NCBI GenBank assembly: GCA_034409055.1
Contig: DAOUMU010000366.1
Location: 1 to 28,297 of the forward strand
Direction of reading: 5' to 3'
DNA: 28,297 nucleotides
DNA from: DAOUMU01 sp034409055
GTDB lineage: Bacteria; Chloroflexota; Anaerolineae; 4572-78; J111
The position numbers were made by a program, and so were the translations under genes. Positions within the stretch are counted from its first letter, which is position 1. Each line of letters begins with the position of its first letter. Positions 1 to 8,100 of this stretch are shown here, one piece after another. The notes beneath the pieces were generated by a model. It saw only the letters and a list, made by a program, of their open reading frames with translations. It was not told the origin of the DNA and ran no database searches.

Positions 1-122
1 AGTGTCCCTCATATACGTGTATAGCGCAACTACCACCATATCTTGTGCTTTTGAGCGTCAAGTTAGGCAGTGCCACCGCTACATCTAGTAGCCTTTCGTC
101 ATACACGTAGTTCAGGGACACT
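1..122. repeat. MITE-like element with imperfect 21-bp inverted repeats
   Basis: The first 21 bases (1-21) and bases 102-122 are reverse complements at 18 of 21 positions, and both begin AGTGTCCCT when read inward. The interior has no open frame of note; the CHAT reading frame that lies beyond it meets two consecutive stops at 86-91. The element ends exactly where recognisable CHAT coding sequence starts. It is either a non-autonomous miniature element of about 122 bp or the end of a larger one that starts outside the window. The left target duplication cannot be seen. Confidence 0.55.
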
Positions 123-337
123 ACCAAGACTTTGCCCAGGCTGCTGAATATTGTAAACAGGCGATAGATATTCTCAATGCTGCCGGTTATTATGAGCAAG
201 CTAAAGCGCTAAGACCAAAGTCCAAGGCTTTAAATCTTCAGTCTCGGCGTATGGGTAATTTTGACCCTAACCATTTCATCTTCAATTCAGCCTGTCACTG
301 GGCTGCTTTTGTGATTATAGGAGATTGGCAAATATGA
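123..337 (+). pseudogene. C-terminal remnant of a CHAT-domain (caspase-like) protein
   Basis: The open frame encodes about 70 residues and ends in a stretch reading SACHWAAFVIIGDWQ. This closely matches the terminal strand of CHAT domains, typically HPYYWAPFVLIGDW. The preceding helix-rich part (QDFAQAAEYCKQAIDIL) fits the helical segment before that strand, though it also looks TPR-like. The catalytic His and Cys regions are absent, because upstream sequence is replaced by the inverted-repeat element at 1-122. The stop (TGA 335-337) overlaps the ATG of the next gene (ATGA), so the two were translationally coupled. CHAT proteins are caspase-fold proteases or scaffolds often found in prokaryotic conflict and signalling modules. 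Family identity is fairly secure from the terminal motif; loss of function is inferred. Confidence 0.6.
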
Positions 338-744
338 CAAAAAATCTTACCGCCCAAGAATTATTGGAACTGAATCCCGGCCCCGCAATGACTGGACCGA
401 CTTTAGGCATTGAGTCGGACATAGCCTTAAAAACCCACCTTCTGGAAAAGGTGATAGAAGTATTTTACGATGATGATTCGTTAACTGGCGTGCAGGTTCT
501 GAATAGCCAGGGTGAGGCTTTAGGAATGATAACGGTCGAAGCGTTACTGGATTACCATGCCCAGTCACTTGAAGCCCATAAGCTTGGCGGCAGTCCCAAC
601 CAGATGGAAGGCCGCTGGGTTAGTGAGTTCCCCCTTTTCCACTGTGATGCCCACGAGCCGGTCACCCGGCGATTGATTTATTACGCCAGCCCCTCTTTGC
701 TCCGCTGCCCCACCTGCGGTCAGCAGATGAAACGTGTCAGGTGA
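334..744 (+). CDS. Small CBS-like / zinc-ribbon protein
   Basis: The product is 136 aa and cytosolic, with no signal or membrane segment. A TTG at 325 is also in frame, but ATG 334 is preferred: the AGGAG at 319-323 lies 10 nt before it and only 1 nt before the TTG. Residues about 45-75 (VQVLNSQGEALGMITVEALL) follow the beta-strand/turn pattern of half a CBS domain. The C-terminus holds a candidate zinc site, FHCDAHE followed about 20 residues later by CPTCG, giving Cys/His plus Cys-Cys ligands. The gene overlaps the CHAT remnant by ATGA and is followed after 6 nt by a membrane protein gene. It is probably an accessory or sensor partner in that operon, but its biochemical role is unknown. Confidence 0.7.
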   Translation: MTKNLTAQELLELNPGPAMTGPTLGIESDIALKTHLLEKVIEVFYDDDSLTGVQVLNSQGEALGMITVEALLDYHAQSLEAHKLGGSPNQMEGRWVSEFPLFHCDAHEPVTRRLIYYASPSLLRCPTCGQQMKRVR

Positions 745-750
745 GCCGGT

Positions 751-1749
751 ATGTTTAGCACATTTGTTGGCGAACTCCGGGGTTACATTGGCAAAGCCTT
801 TGTACTGGCGGTGTGGCTGCCGGTGATTGTATTTGCCGGTCTAGGGCTGATCGTATATCTGTGGGGGGACGGTTCTTTAGAGACGGAATGGCAACGCTGG
901 CGGTCGCTTCAATTGGATGAACAGATCGTATTAGCCGTTGCCTTTTTGGCTCCGGTGACGCTGATCGCTTTTGTAATCCACTATCTTCAGGTACCAATCA
1001 CCCGCCTGTTTGAGGGATATTGGGAAACGTGGCCGGGTTTACGGACTGTGGGTCACAAAAAGCGAGCGCGATACCAAACGCAGGCGAATTCTCTTGACGA
1101 ACGTCTCGCCGAACTGGGGCAAGAGATTCTTGCTCTGACAGACAAAGAGCAACCAGCCGACCGGCAAAAAGCGGAATTCAACCGCCTGGCACAGTATCGT
1201 CTAGTCAACTTTCCTCCGCTAGGCGATGAGCAACATCTGCTACCAACCCGGTTGGGCAACATTTACCGAGCAGCCGAGTTGTACCCTTATCACCGTTATG
1301 GTCTTGACTCGGTCGTCTTCTGGCCCCGGCTACGACAGGTTTTACCGGATGGTTTTGTAGCGCGGATGCAGGAGCTAAAAATAGCCATTGATTTCTTGCT
1401 ACTTTTCAGTCTCCTGGCCGTTTTGTTTTCGCTGCTGGCAGTTCCCTATTTGTTGTGGCAAAGCGTCGAGTTGTGGATGATTCTGGTCTGTACGCTGGGG
1501 CTGCCGTTAGGCTGGCTCACTTATCACGCCGCGTTAACCCCAGCCCTGGCCTATGCGGAACTAATCAAAGTCGCCTATGATCTTTATCGGCGGACTCTGC
1601 TCAAAACACTCGATTTAAACCTTCCAGCTACGCTAGACCAGGAGGAGAAACTCTGGAAAGCTCTGTCGAAATTCATCATCAGCAAGGTGGTACCGGAGGC
1701 AGAGGAACAATGGCACTATATCTCGAAACCTGAAGACGCAAAAGGGTAG
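751..1749 (+). CDS. Four-helix integral membrane protein, function unknown
   Basis: The product is 332 aa, starting at ATG 751, 6 nt after the preceding stop, with a weak CAGGTGAG ribosome site inside the previous gene's end. Hydrophobic segments lie at about residues 15-38, 60-85, 211-234 and 240-265. They form two hairpins separated by a charged cytosolic stretch of about 120 residues (about 95-205), which is rich in Arg/Lys/Glu and likely helical. A further soluble tail (about 275-332) closes the protein. No enzymatic motif is visible. As the last gene of the CHAT-linked operon it could be the membrane-associated effector or anchor of that module. This rests only on position. Confidence 0.7.
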   Translation: MFSTFVGELRGYIGKAFVLAVWLPVIVFAGLGLIVYLWGDGSLETEWQRWRSLQLDEQIVLAVAFLAPVTLIAFVIHYLQVPITRLFEGYWETWPGLRTVGHKKRARYQTQANSLDERLAELGQEILALTDKEQPADRQKAEFNRLAQYRLVNFPPLGDEQHLLPTRLGNIYRAAELYPYHRYGLDSVVFWPRLRQVLPDGFVARMQELKIAIDFLLLFSLLAVLFSLLAVPYLLWQSVELWMILVCTLGLPLGWLTYHAALTPALAYAELIKVAYDLYRRTLLKTLDLNLPATLDQEEKLWKALSKFIISKVVPEAEEQWHYISKPEDAKG

Positions 1750-2098
1750 TCATAGGCAAACCAAACAAATAAAAGGTAGAAACAACAAGGTTAAAAATTT
1801 ATCATTCGGAAGGTCGGGGAGATTTTTCGATAGAGTTCATACTCTTGGTTAATCCAAGTTGTGACCTTTTTCATCCTCAAGCTATTTTGGAACATAAAAA
1901 CCGTTTTATATTCGAACGACTGGATTTTTATCAGTTGAATGCGCCGGATTTTGAGAAAGTACATAACGCAGTCCATCAAGAATCTTTTTTACAAAATTGG
2001 TTGTCACGTTATTGTCAGAGATTTCGATGACATTCAAGCTTGGCTACAACCGAATGTAGTGGCATATCAGATTAGTTGAGTAAAGGAGTTATCAGGTA
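1750..2098. other. Gap with possible frameshifted coding remnant
   Basis: An open + frame runs from 1773 to a stop at 2028-2030, encoding about 85 residues that include VNPSCDLFHPQAILEHKNRF, without a good start codon. A second + frame then continues over 2008-2079 and encodes VIVRDFDDIQAWLQPNVVAY. The two pieces read like one protein broken by a single frameshift around 1998-2015. I recognise neither piece. The sequence is AT-rich like the metalloprotease genes that follow. No RNA gene is visible. Confidence 0.3.
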
Positions 2099-2248
2099 AT
2101 GGATGGTGGGCAGCGTCAAATTACCGAAAATGTTTCTGCCGTGAATACAAATAGAATTGAAGGTTTTTTCTTATGCTCTTATACATTGAGATTTACAACG
2201 GCCATCCAGATTATCAAGGTATCGAAAATCTGGTCCAACAACATTTGA
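2099..2248 (+). CDS. Small ORF (49 aa) overlapping the metalloprotease start
   Basis: ATG 2099 is preceded by AAAGGAG at 2082-2088 with 10-nt spacing, a better ribosome site than that of the downstream gene. The frame encodes MDGGQRQITENVSAVNTNRI and then runs out of frame over the first 75 bases of the M91-like gene. A T6 tract (2163-2168) just before ATG 2173 is a candidate slippage site that would join this leader to the metalloprotease. It may instead be a short upstream ORF that couples translation. The encoded peptide is not recognised; the ribosome site is the only strong evidence. Confidence 0.3.
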   Translation: MDGGQRQITENVSAVNTNRIEGFFLCSYTLRFTTAIQIIKVSKIWSNNI

Positions 2249-2841
2249 TGCTTATTTGCGCGGAAGACCCAGGATTATCTTTTTCCAACACGAACTATCA
2301 AGAGCCTGGGAGTCCATCCAGCCGTTTCATACAAGTTGAGTATGTACCTACAATCTCATCGATTGGTGGTAATGCTTTGAACCGAGTCGCGAATCAATAC
2401 CAACTGAATGGCGACGTTGTGATATTCCCAAGAGGCTCGTTTGACCAAATTCAACTGCAAGATGGGTCCGAGAAACCAATGTACAGCATTCCAGCAGGGA
2501 TCACAGAATATTATCAAAACAATGGTACGGGCGGGTGGGATTCGCTGATCTATTATGATGTAACACCAAAGGATTATTTTGGGGAAATGGGGGTAAACTA
2601 TGTCACAAGAGATTTGAAAGGTATGTGTATATCCGTACCACGCCATGTCATTCTTTTTCATGAGTTGTGCCATGCAGCTCAGTCACATAATTTACCTGTG
2701 CAGGAGGAAACGAGATTGCATGAAGAAATCCTTATCATTGAATTAGAAAATGGATATCGAGCTTCGTGGAGACTTCCGGCGAGAGGTTGTGAATTGGTCT
2801 TTGAAGAGGAAATTGGTATCAATCTGGGGTTTTGCCTATGA
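2173..2841 (+). CDS. HELCH zinc metalloprotease, M91 (NleD-like) type
   Basis: The product is 222 aa with no signal peptide. The gluzincin/zincin helix is at residues 163-167 (HELCH, within VILFHELCHA), and acidic residues shortly downstream (EETRLHEE) could supply the third zinc ligand. The layout resembles peptidase family M91, the NleD-like effector proteases: a preceding strand with SLIYYD, then HELxHA near the C-terminal third. M91 enzymes are often injected toxins or effectors that cleave host kinases, but that role is not shown here. Start ATG 2173 has a GAAGG about 11 nt upstream. The stop TGA 2839-2841 overlaps the ATG of the next protease gene (ATGA), so the two proteases are made together. 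Protease class is fairly sure; the exact family is tentative. Confidence 0.65.
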   Translation: MLLYIEIYNGHPDYQGIENLVQQHLMLICAEDPGLSFSNTNYQEPGSPSSRFIQVEYVPTISSIGGNALNRVANQYQLNGDVVIFPRGSFDQIQLQDGSEKPMYSIPAGITEYYQNNGTGGWDSLIYYDVTPKDYFGEMGVNYVTRDLKGMCISVPRHVILFHELCHAAQSHNLPVQEETRLHEEILIIELENGYRASWRLPARGCELVFEEEIGINLGFCL

Positions 2842-3821
2842 AAGCAATGTCTATTCTCGCACCAACTGGAATACCGTATGATGAGTTGTTTTTAGGTTTG
2901 CATGTTAAGCAGCACCCTGGCTACTACTTTGGTTTTATGGGAAGTCTTGTTGATTATGATCCCGATAGGGAAGACTATGAATGGCGTCTACGGAGACTGT
3001 TAGATGATGCCACGGAGGGGATTAATTTGGAGGAACCTATCCCTGGTGTAAAGGTACAGTATTTTCACCAAACTCGCCTGTTTACGAATAATGGCGCATT
3101 CAACTACAAGGACATGCCGTTCCAAGATACCTATGACAACTACCTCAGGGAACCTTATGCTCGACACCTTGATGAACTTGGTACTCAAGGACGATTCGAG
3201 CTAAGACTTCTATGTCCACAAGCAAATGATGGTAAGTGGAAATTGGAAATCAATGTCAAATGGAAGTTGGAGTATGCAACTTCTGTAGGACAGTATCGGG
3301 GAACACTCCAGGATTTGGTTAACCAAGCCAATCGCACAATAACAGATGTATGGGGTGGTTTTTCTCTCGTCTCTGGTAACCTGGCAATTCCGATATGCCC
3401 TCAAATCATCAGTGTTGAAGCCGATGAAGATAAATTTTTCACCGTGACGGTTTTTCCTGATACAGCGACGGATGCAGATATGCAAATAGGCCAGACACAG
3501 CGCGAACAGGTTAATATAAATGATTACCACTGGCTTATGAGAGAGACACTTACATTTAGTAAAATTGACGTTGACAGGAATCGGGCCGGTCGTGGGCCGC
3601 ATGAATTTGGCCATATGATAGGTCTTCCACATGATTTATATCAGGAGAATAGTGTTATGTTCGGTATACCTATTTGGGAGAGTGACAGACGGTTGGAGAA
3701 TTTACCCAACTTCAGATACGGGGGATCTGGAAAAATATTCGCCTCACATTTCAAAATTGTTAAATTGTGGGCTGATGAGTTGTTGTCAAAGGATTTTATC
3801 ATTAAGCCACCACCGCAGTAA
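2838..3821 (+). CDS. Metzincin-type zinc metalloprotease
   Basis: The product is 327 aa. ATG 2838 is chosen over an in-frame TTG at 2832 because it forms the ATGA overlap with the preceding stop. The zinc site is HEFGHMIGLPHD at residues 255-266, the full HExxHxxGxxH(D) metzincin consensus. A candidate Met-turn follows at M274 in NSVMFG. The first 240 residues are acidic and beta-rich with no signal peptide or membrane segment, so secretion would need a dedicated route. The region around residues 60-100 could be a substrate or inhibitory segment, but no cysteine-switch motif is evident. Low GC matches its neighbour. It probably belonged to one transcription unit with the large genes beyond the IS element. 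The active-site call is strong and the role is unknown. Confidence 0.8.
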   Translation: MKAMSILAPTGIPYDELFLGLHVKQHPGYYFGFMGSLVDYDPDREDYEWRLRRLLDDATEGINLEEPIPGVKVQYFHQTRLFTNNGAFNYKDMPFQDTYDNYLREPYARHLDELGTQGRFELRLLCPQANDGKWKLEINVKWKLEYATSVGQYRGTLQDLVNQANRTITDVWGGFSLVSGNLAIPICPQIISVEADEDKFFTVTVFPDTATDADMQIGQTQREQVNINDYHWLMRETLTFSKIDVDRNRAGRGPHEFGHMIGLPHDLYQENSVMFGIPIWESDRRLENLPNFRYGGSGKIFASHFKIVKLWADELLSKDFIIKPPPQ

Positions 3822-3843
3822 GTTTTAGGCGGTATGTCAAATA

Positions 3844-5080
3844 TTGTGTAAAAGTATGGGCGCCGGATTACCTGGCAGGCATGGCGATTTTTCTAAATTT
3901 TAAGCCTCGGATGATGGCATAGAACATTAACAAACAACTATTTTCATTGCGAAAGGCGGCGGCCATCTTGTGCGTTCGTTTCTTGACTTCCCCAAACAGC
4001 CGCTCGATGACATTGGTGGTGCGGATGGTCTTCCAGTGCGCCTTGGGAAAAGCGTAGAAGGTTAAACAGGCCTCCAAATCGCGTTGCAAACAGGCTACTG
4101 CGCTCGGATAAATCGGCTGATACTTTTCGATGAAGGCCGCCACTTGTTGGTCAGCTTGCTGGCGGCTGTCTTGGTAGAAAATTGCTTTCAGTTCCGGCTT
4201 GACCTGAGCCTGCTGCTTATCCGGGATATAGCTCAGGACGTTATCCATTTTGTGTTTGACACAACGTTGGCGCTGACTGGCTGCGAATTTAGCCTCGACG
4301 GCGTTGAGCATAGCCTGATTCCCATCGGTGATCCACAAGCCCACCTGTTGGACGCCCCGGCGTTTGAGGTCGTCCAACAATTGTTCCCAGGCCAGTTGGT
4401 TCTCTTTGTCCCCGACACTGAAGCCCAATACCTCCCGCTCACCAGCCCTATTGATCCCAATCACCGCCAAAATCGGCATTTTGTGGCCTTGGTGATCGTA
4501 GATGACCGTGAAATAGGTCCCATCAGCAAAGGCATAGGCATACTCAGCCGCCAACGGCCGCTGTTGCCAGACCGCAAATTCTTCTTCCAGACTATGGAAG
4601 ACCCGTGACACGGTCGAGGGACTGGGTTTCGTCCCGGTCAGGGTTTCAACGACGACCCCCACCTGGCTGGTGCTCACCCCACCCACAAACATCTGGCAGA
4701 TACTGGCATCCAATTCCGCCTGGCGACGCTGATACCGCTCAAATAGGTGGGTTTGAAACCCCTGCCGGGTCCGGGGTACTTCTAAATTCTCAATCTGACC
4801 AACGCTAGTCCCCAAGCTACGCCGGTAAGTGCCATTACGATACGCCCGGCGTTGGCCGATCCGTTGGTAAGGTGCGACCCCAATGAAGGCATCGATTTCG
4901 GCTTCCAACACCGTGACCAGGGTCAACCGCACCGCTTGACGCATTTTTTCGTGCAGCAACTCCTGAAACTCGGTTTGACTTAAAGGTATAAGTTGATTAT
5001 TCTCTGTTTTGGCAGTCATGGTATCCTCTCTTTTAGGTATGCTAACCTTGTAGGATACCGGCCCCCACCTTTTTACACAA
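3844..5080 (-). mobile_element. IS256-family insertion sequence (about 1237 bp)
   Basis: Terminal inverted repeats are visible: TTGTGTAAAA at 3844-3853 and its complement TTTTACACAA at 5071-5080. Similarity extends inward to about 20 of 27 positions (GGG.GCCGG core). The element holds one transposase gene read leftward. I found no 8-9 bp target duplication: the left flank TGTCAAAT and right flank CTTTCAGT differ. A loosely similar AAGTTTTA(A/G)GC string occurs on both sides (about 3820 and 5098). The element separates the metalloproteases from the large-protein genes without disrupting either gene. Confidence 0.85.
3868..5019 (-). CDS. IS256-family (Mutator-type) transposase
   Basis: The product is 383 aa, a full-length size for the family. 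It is a DDE transposase that cuts and joins the IS ends. The catalytic triad is consistent with D166 (AFADGTYF), D232 (ITDGNQAM) and E339 (TTNVIERLFGEVKKRT), with the characteristic C-terminal VKKRT signature. The N-terminal part (residues 1-100) carries the usual EAEIDAFIG and RRAYRNGTYRR stretches of the helix-rich DNA-binding region. Start ATG 5019 is preceded by GAGAGGA, a good ribosome site. No frameshift or internal stop is visible, so the enzyme should be active. Its GC content is higher than that of the flanking genes, which fits recent arrival. Confidence 0.95.
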   Translation of the reverse strand: MTAKTENNQLIPLSQTEFQELLHEKMRQAVRLTLVTVLEAEIDAFIGVAPYQRIGQRRAYRNGTYRRSLGTSVGQIENLEVPRTRQGFQTHLFERYQRRQAELDASICQMFVGGVSTSQVGVVVETLTGTKPSPSTVSRVFHSLEEEFAVWQQRPLAAEYAYAFADGTYFTVIYDHQGHKMPILAVIGINRAGEREVLGFSVGDKENQLAWEQLLDDLKRRGVQQVGLWITDGNQAMLNAVEAKFAASQRQRCVKHKMDNVLSYIPDKQQAQVKPELKAIFYQDSRQQADQQVAAFIEKYQPIYPSAVACLQRDLEACLTFYAFPKAHWKTIRTTNVIERLFGEVKKRTHKMAAAFRNENSCLLMFYAIIRGLKFRKIAMPAR

Positions 5081-5187
5081 CTTTCAGTATACTACCAAGT
5101 TTTAAGCAGCAATATCCACCATTAAGTGTTCAATATTGTAGTGAGAGCATAGGAAACCCGTTAGGGCCTATTTGAGGTATTGATAGA

Positions 5188-8100
5188 ATGAGCAATGAAG
5201 AGATTTTGCTCCAAATAATTCGTCATATTTCTGTGGCATACAAACCGCTGGCTGAGGCTGCCAAACAAGCCTCTGACGGTTCTGGAATCGTTGAACTGGT
5301 TAAAGAGCTAGGATGGGATTTGAGTAAACATGAGGATTTACTTCCAATTGATCTTGAAACTCTTACAAGAACATTAGAACTCTCCTATGATATTATCCAA
5401 GTTGCTATCAATGGGCTAGATAATTTTGAACAGTTTCTAGAACTTATGGAAAATGTTGCTGATTTTGTTGAAGTAGTCAAGAACTTGGACGGTTTACAGT
5501 TGGATCTGACTGATATTCCGCCTGAAGTGCCAGACGAAATCAAAAATGACATCCAGGATTCATTTGCACAACTTGGAAAACGGCTGCTTGATTTTTTGAT
5601 CATTACATATCTTCAACGAGAGTTTCCCGTCCTACATAACATCCTCGCGTTAATGGGTGTCATTCGAATGGAGCGACAAGCTTTGGTCGGACCAAGGCAG
5701 GAACACATTGCTTGGTGGATTGAGTGGAATCACTTGTTAAAACTTTTCACAGCCCCTGAAGAAGTCTTTGGAAATGTATATGGATGGGGAAAACCTGAAT
5801 TTGATCCGTATACACTCTTCAGAAATATCCGTAACGTCCTTTGGTTTCTGAACATACCAGCTGGTCTTCAATATGCTGATCCCGAGGGGGGAGGGACTCT
5901 CGACCCTGCTCACGACGAACAAGACCCCATTTTGAGAATGCCCATATTATGGCACAAGGGTCAAGATAGCCTACTTCAATTAGGTGCCGCTCTCCTGCCG
6001 ATACGAGATGATAATGGTGTGAATTATGAAGGGGTTGCCTTGATTCCCTTTGGCATTGGAGAAATTATGGAAGACATCGGACTGAGACATGGCTGGAGTA
6101 TCATTCTCGGTGTCACATCAAGTGTCAATGTCCCATTTGGGTTGCTGTTGCGCCCTGGAGGGAATCTTGAAGCAGGTGTTCTGAATGAACTGGACTCGTT
6201 ACCTGATATTGGACTCTCTATAGAGGTTTCTAAGAAAAAAGAGGGAGGAACAAAAATCATTCTCTTTGGCAAAGCTGGTGGGACACGGCTTGAAGTAACA
6301 TCAGTGGGGTTAAAAAGTGCCTTTCAAGTAGGACAACGTGAGCCGCCCGAATATTATGTAGAGACGTATCTTGATGGAGCTAAGATAGTGATTGAGCCCA
6401 GTGATGGCGATGGGTTTATCCAGAAAATTCTACCTTCGAGTGGATTTGCATCCTCATTTAATTTGACTGTGGGATGGACAAGTTTGGAAGGTCTCTATTT
6501 TAAAGGTTCGGCAGGACTAGAGGTTACTATTCCAATTCATCGGAGCCTGGGTCCGATTAAATTCGAGTCGATCTATCTTAAGTTGGTAGTTGGTGATGAT
6601 GGTAACTTACATTTGATATCATGTGCCTCCATTTGCGCTACAATTGGCCCAGTTGGTGCCTCTGTCGAACGAGTTGGTGTAGAAACTATCATAAAACTGG
6701 CGGCAGCTCAGAAGACAAGGCTCAGATTCAAACCACCACTGGGCGCCGGGCTGGTCGTTGATGCAGCCGGGCTGGTTATCGGCGGCGGCTATCTGGAAAT
6801 TGACACCGAAAATGAGCGTTATGCCGGTATCTTGCAGCTCAAGATTGGGGAAATCGCGCTGGTAGCCATCGGCTTAATCACCACCCGTATGCCTGACGGT
6901 AAACGGGGCTTCTCTATGCTGGTCATTATCGCGGTTGAGTTTATGCCCCCCATCACCTTGCCTTACAACTTCACCCTGTCGGGCGTGGGCGGTCTGATCG
7001 GGATTAACCGCAGTATGATTGTTGCCGCTATTCAGGCGGGCATCAAGAAGCGGACAATTGACTCCATCCTGTTCCCCTCGGATCCCATTCAAAACGCTCC
7101 CAAAATCATCAGCGATCTCCGGGCTATTTTTCCGCCCACAGAGGGCCAGTTTGTTATCGGTCCAATGGTCATCATCGGTTGGTCCACCCCTAATCTCATT
7201 CGGGCCGAAATTGGCATTCTGATCCAGTTGCCGGATCCCATCAATATTGCCCTGGTCGGGCAGCTTGTTTCAGAATTGCCAACTAAAGATCAGGCCATTG
7301 TTGAACTTCACATAGATGTCCTGGGAATCATTGACTTTGCCAAAGGTTCCGTCTCTATAGATGCTGTGATCTATGACTCGCGTATCCTGGCCTTTTCCCT
7401 CACGGGCGATATGGCTATGCGGCTGCGCTGGGCCAATAATCCCACCCTGGCTATCTCGTTCGGCGGTCTGAATCCCTGTTTCAAGATAGCCAATTTTCCT
7501 AATCTAAGTCGCATCACCCTCAGTCTCGGCGTCGGCAATAATCCCAGAATTTCTCTTGAATGTTACCTTGCCCTCACCTCAAACACAACCCAATTTGGGG
7601 CCAGGTTGGAACTCTACGCCAGTCAGGCAGGCTTTACCATCCAGGGCCATCTCTCTTTTGACACGCTCATCATTTTTGTTCCCTTCTCCTTTACCACCGA
7701 TATAGGCGGTTCTATCGAAGTTCTCAAAGGCAGCCGGTCCTTACTCACCGCTAATCTTGATATGACCCTTTCAGGGCCAACGCCCTGGCACGCGCAGGGT
7801 AAGGTCAAATTCAAATTACTGTTTGTGAAAGTATCGCTTAAGTTTGATAAAAAATGGGGCCGGCGGGAAAAAGAATCATTGCCCCCCACCGATCCCTGGC
7901 TTGAACTCAAAGCAGCGCTGGAAAATCCCGGTAATTGGGCCGGTTTACCACCGGGACAGGCCGAGTTGGCAGTCTCGCTAGGCCCTGCAACAAGTAGTGT
8001 AGAGATTCTGGTCGTGCATTCCCACGGGTATCTGGAGATCAAGCAAAGGGTGTTGCCGCTCAATATGAAGCTTGAAAAAATGGGCAACGCCTCGATTTCA

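Noticed and set aside
4084..4608. 174-aa open frame on + inside the transposase gene
   Set aside because: It is the antisense shadow of the IS256 transposase, which has all catalytic residues on the minus strand.
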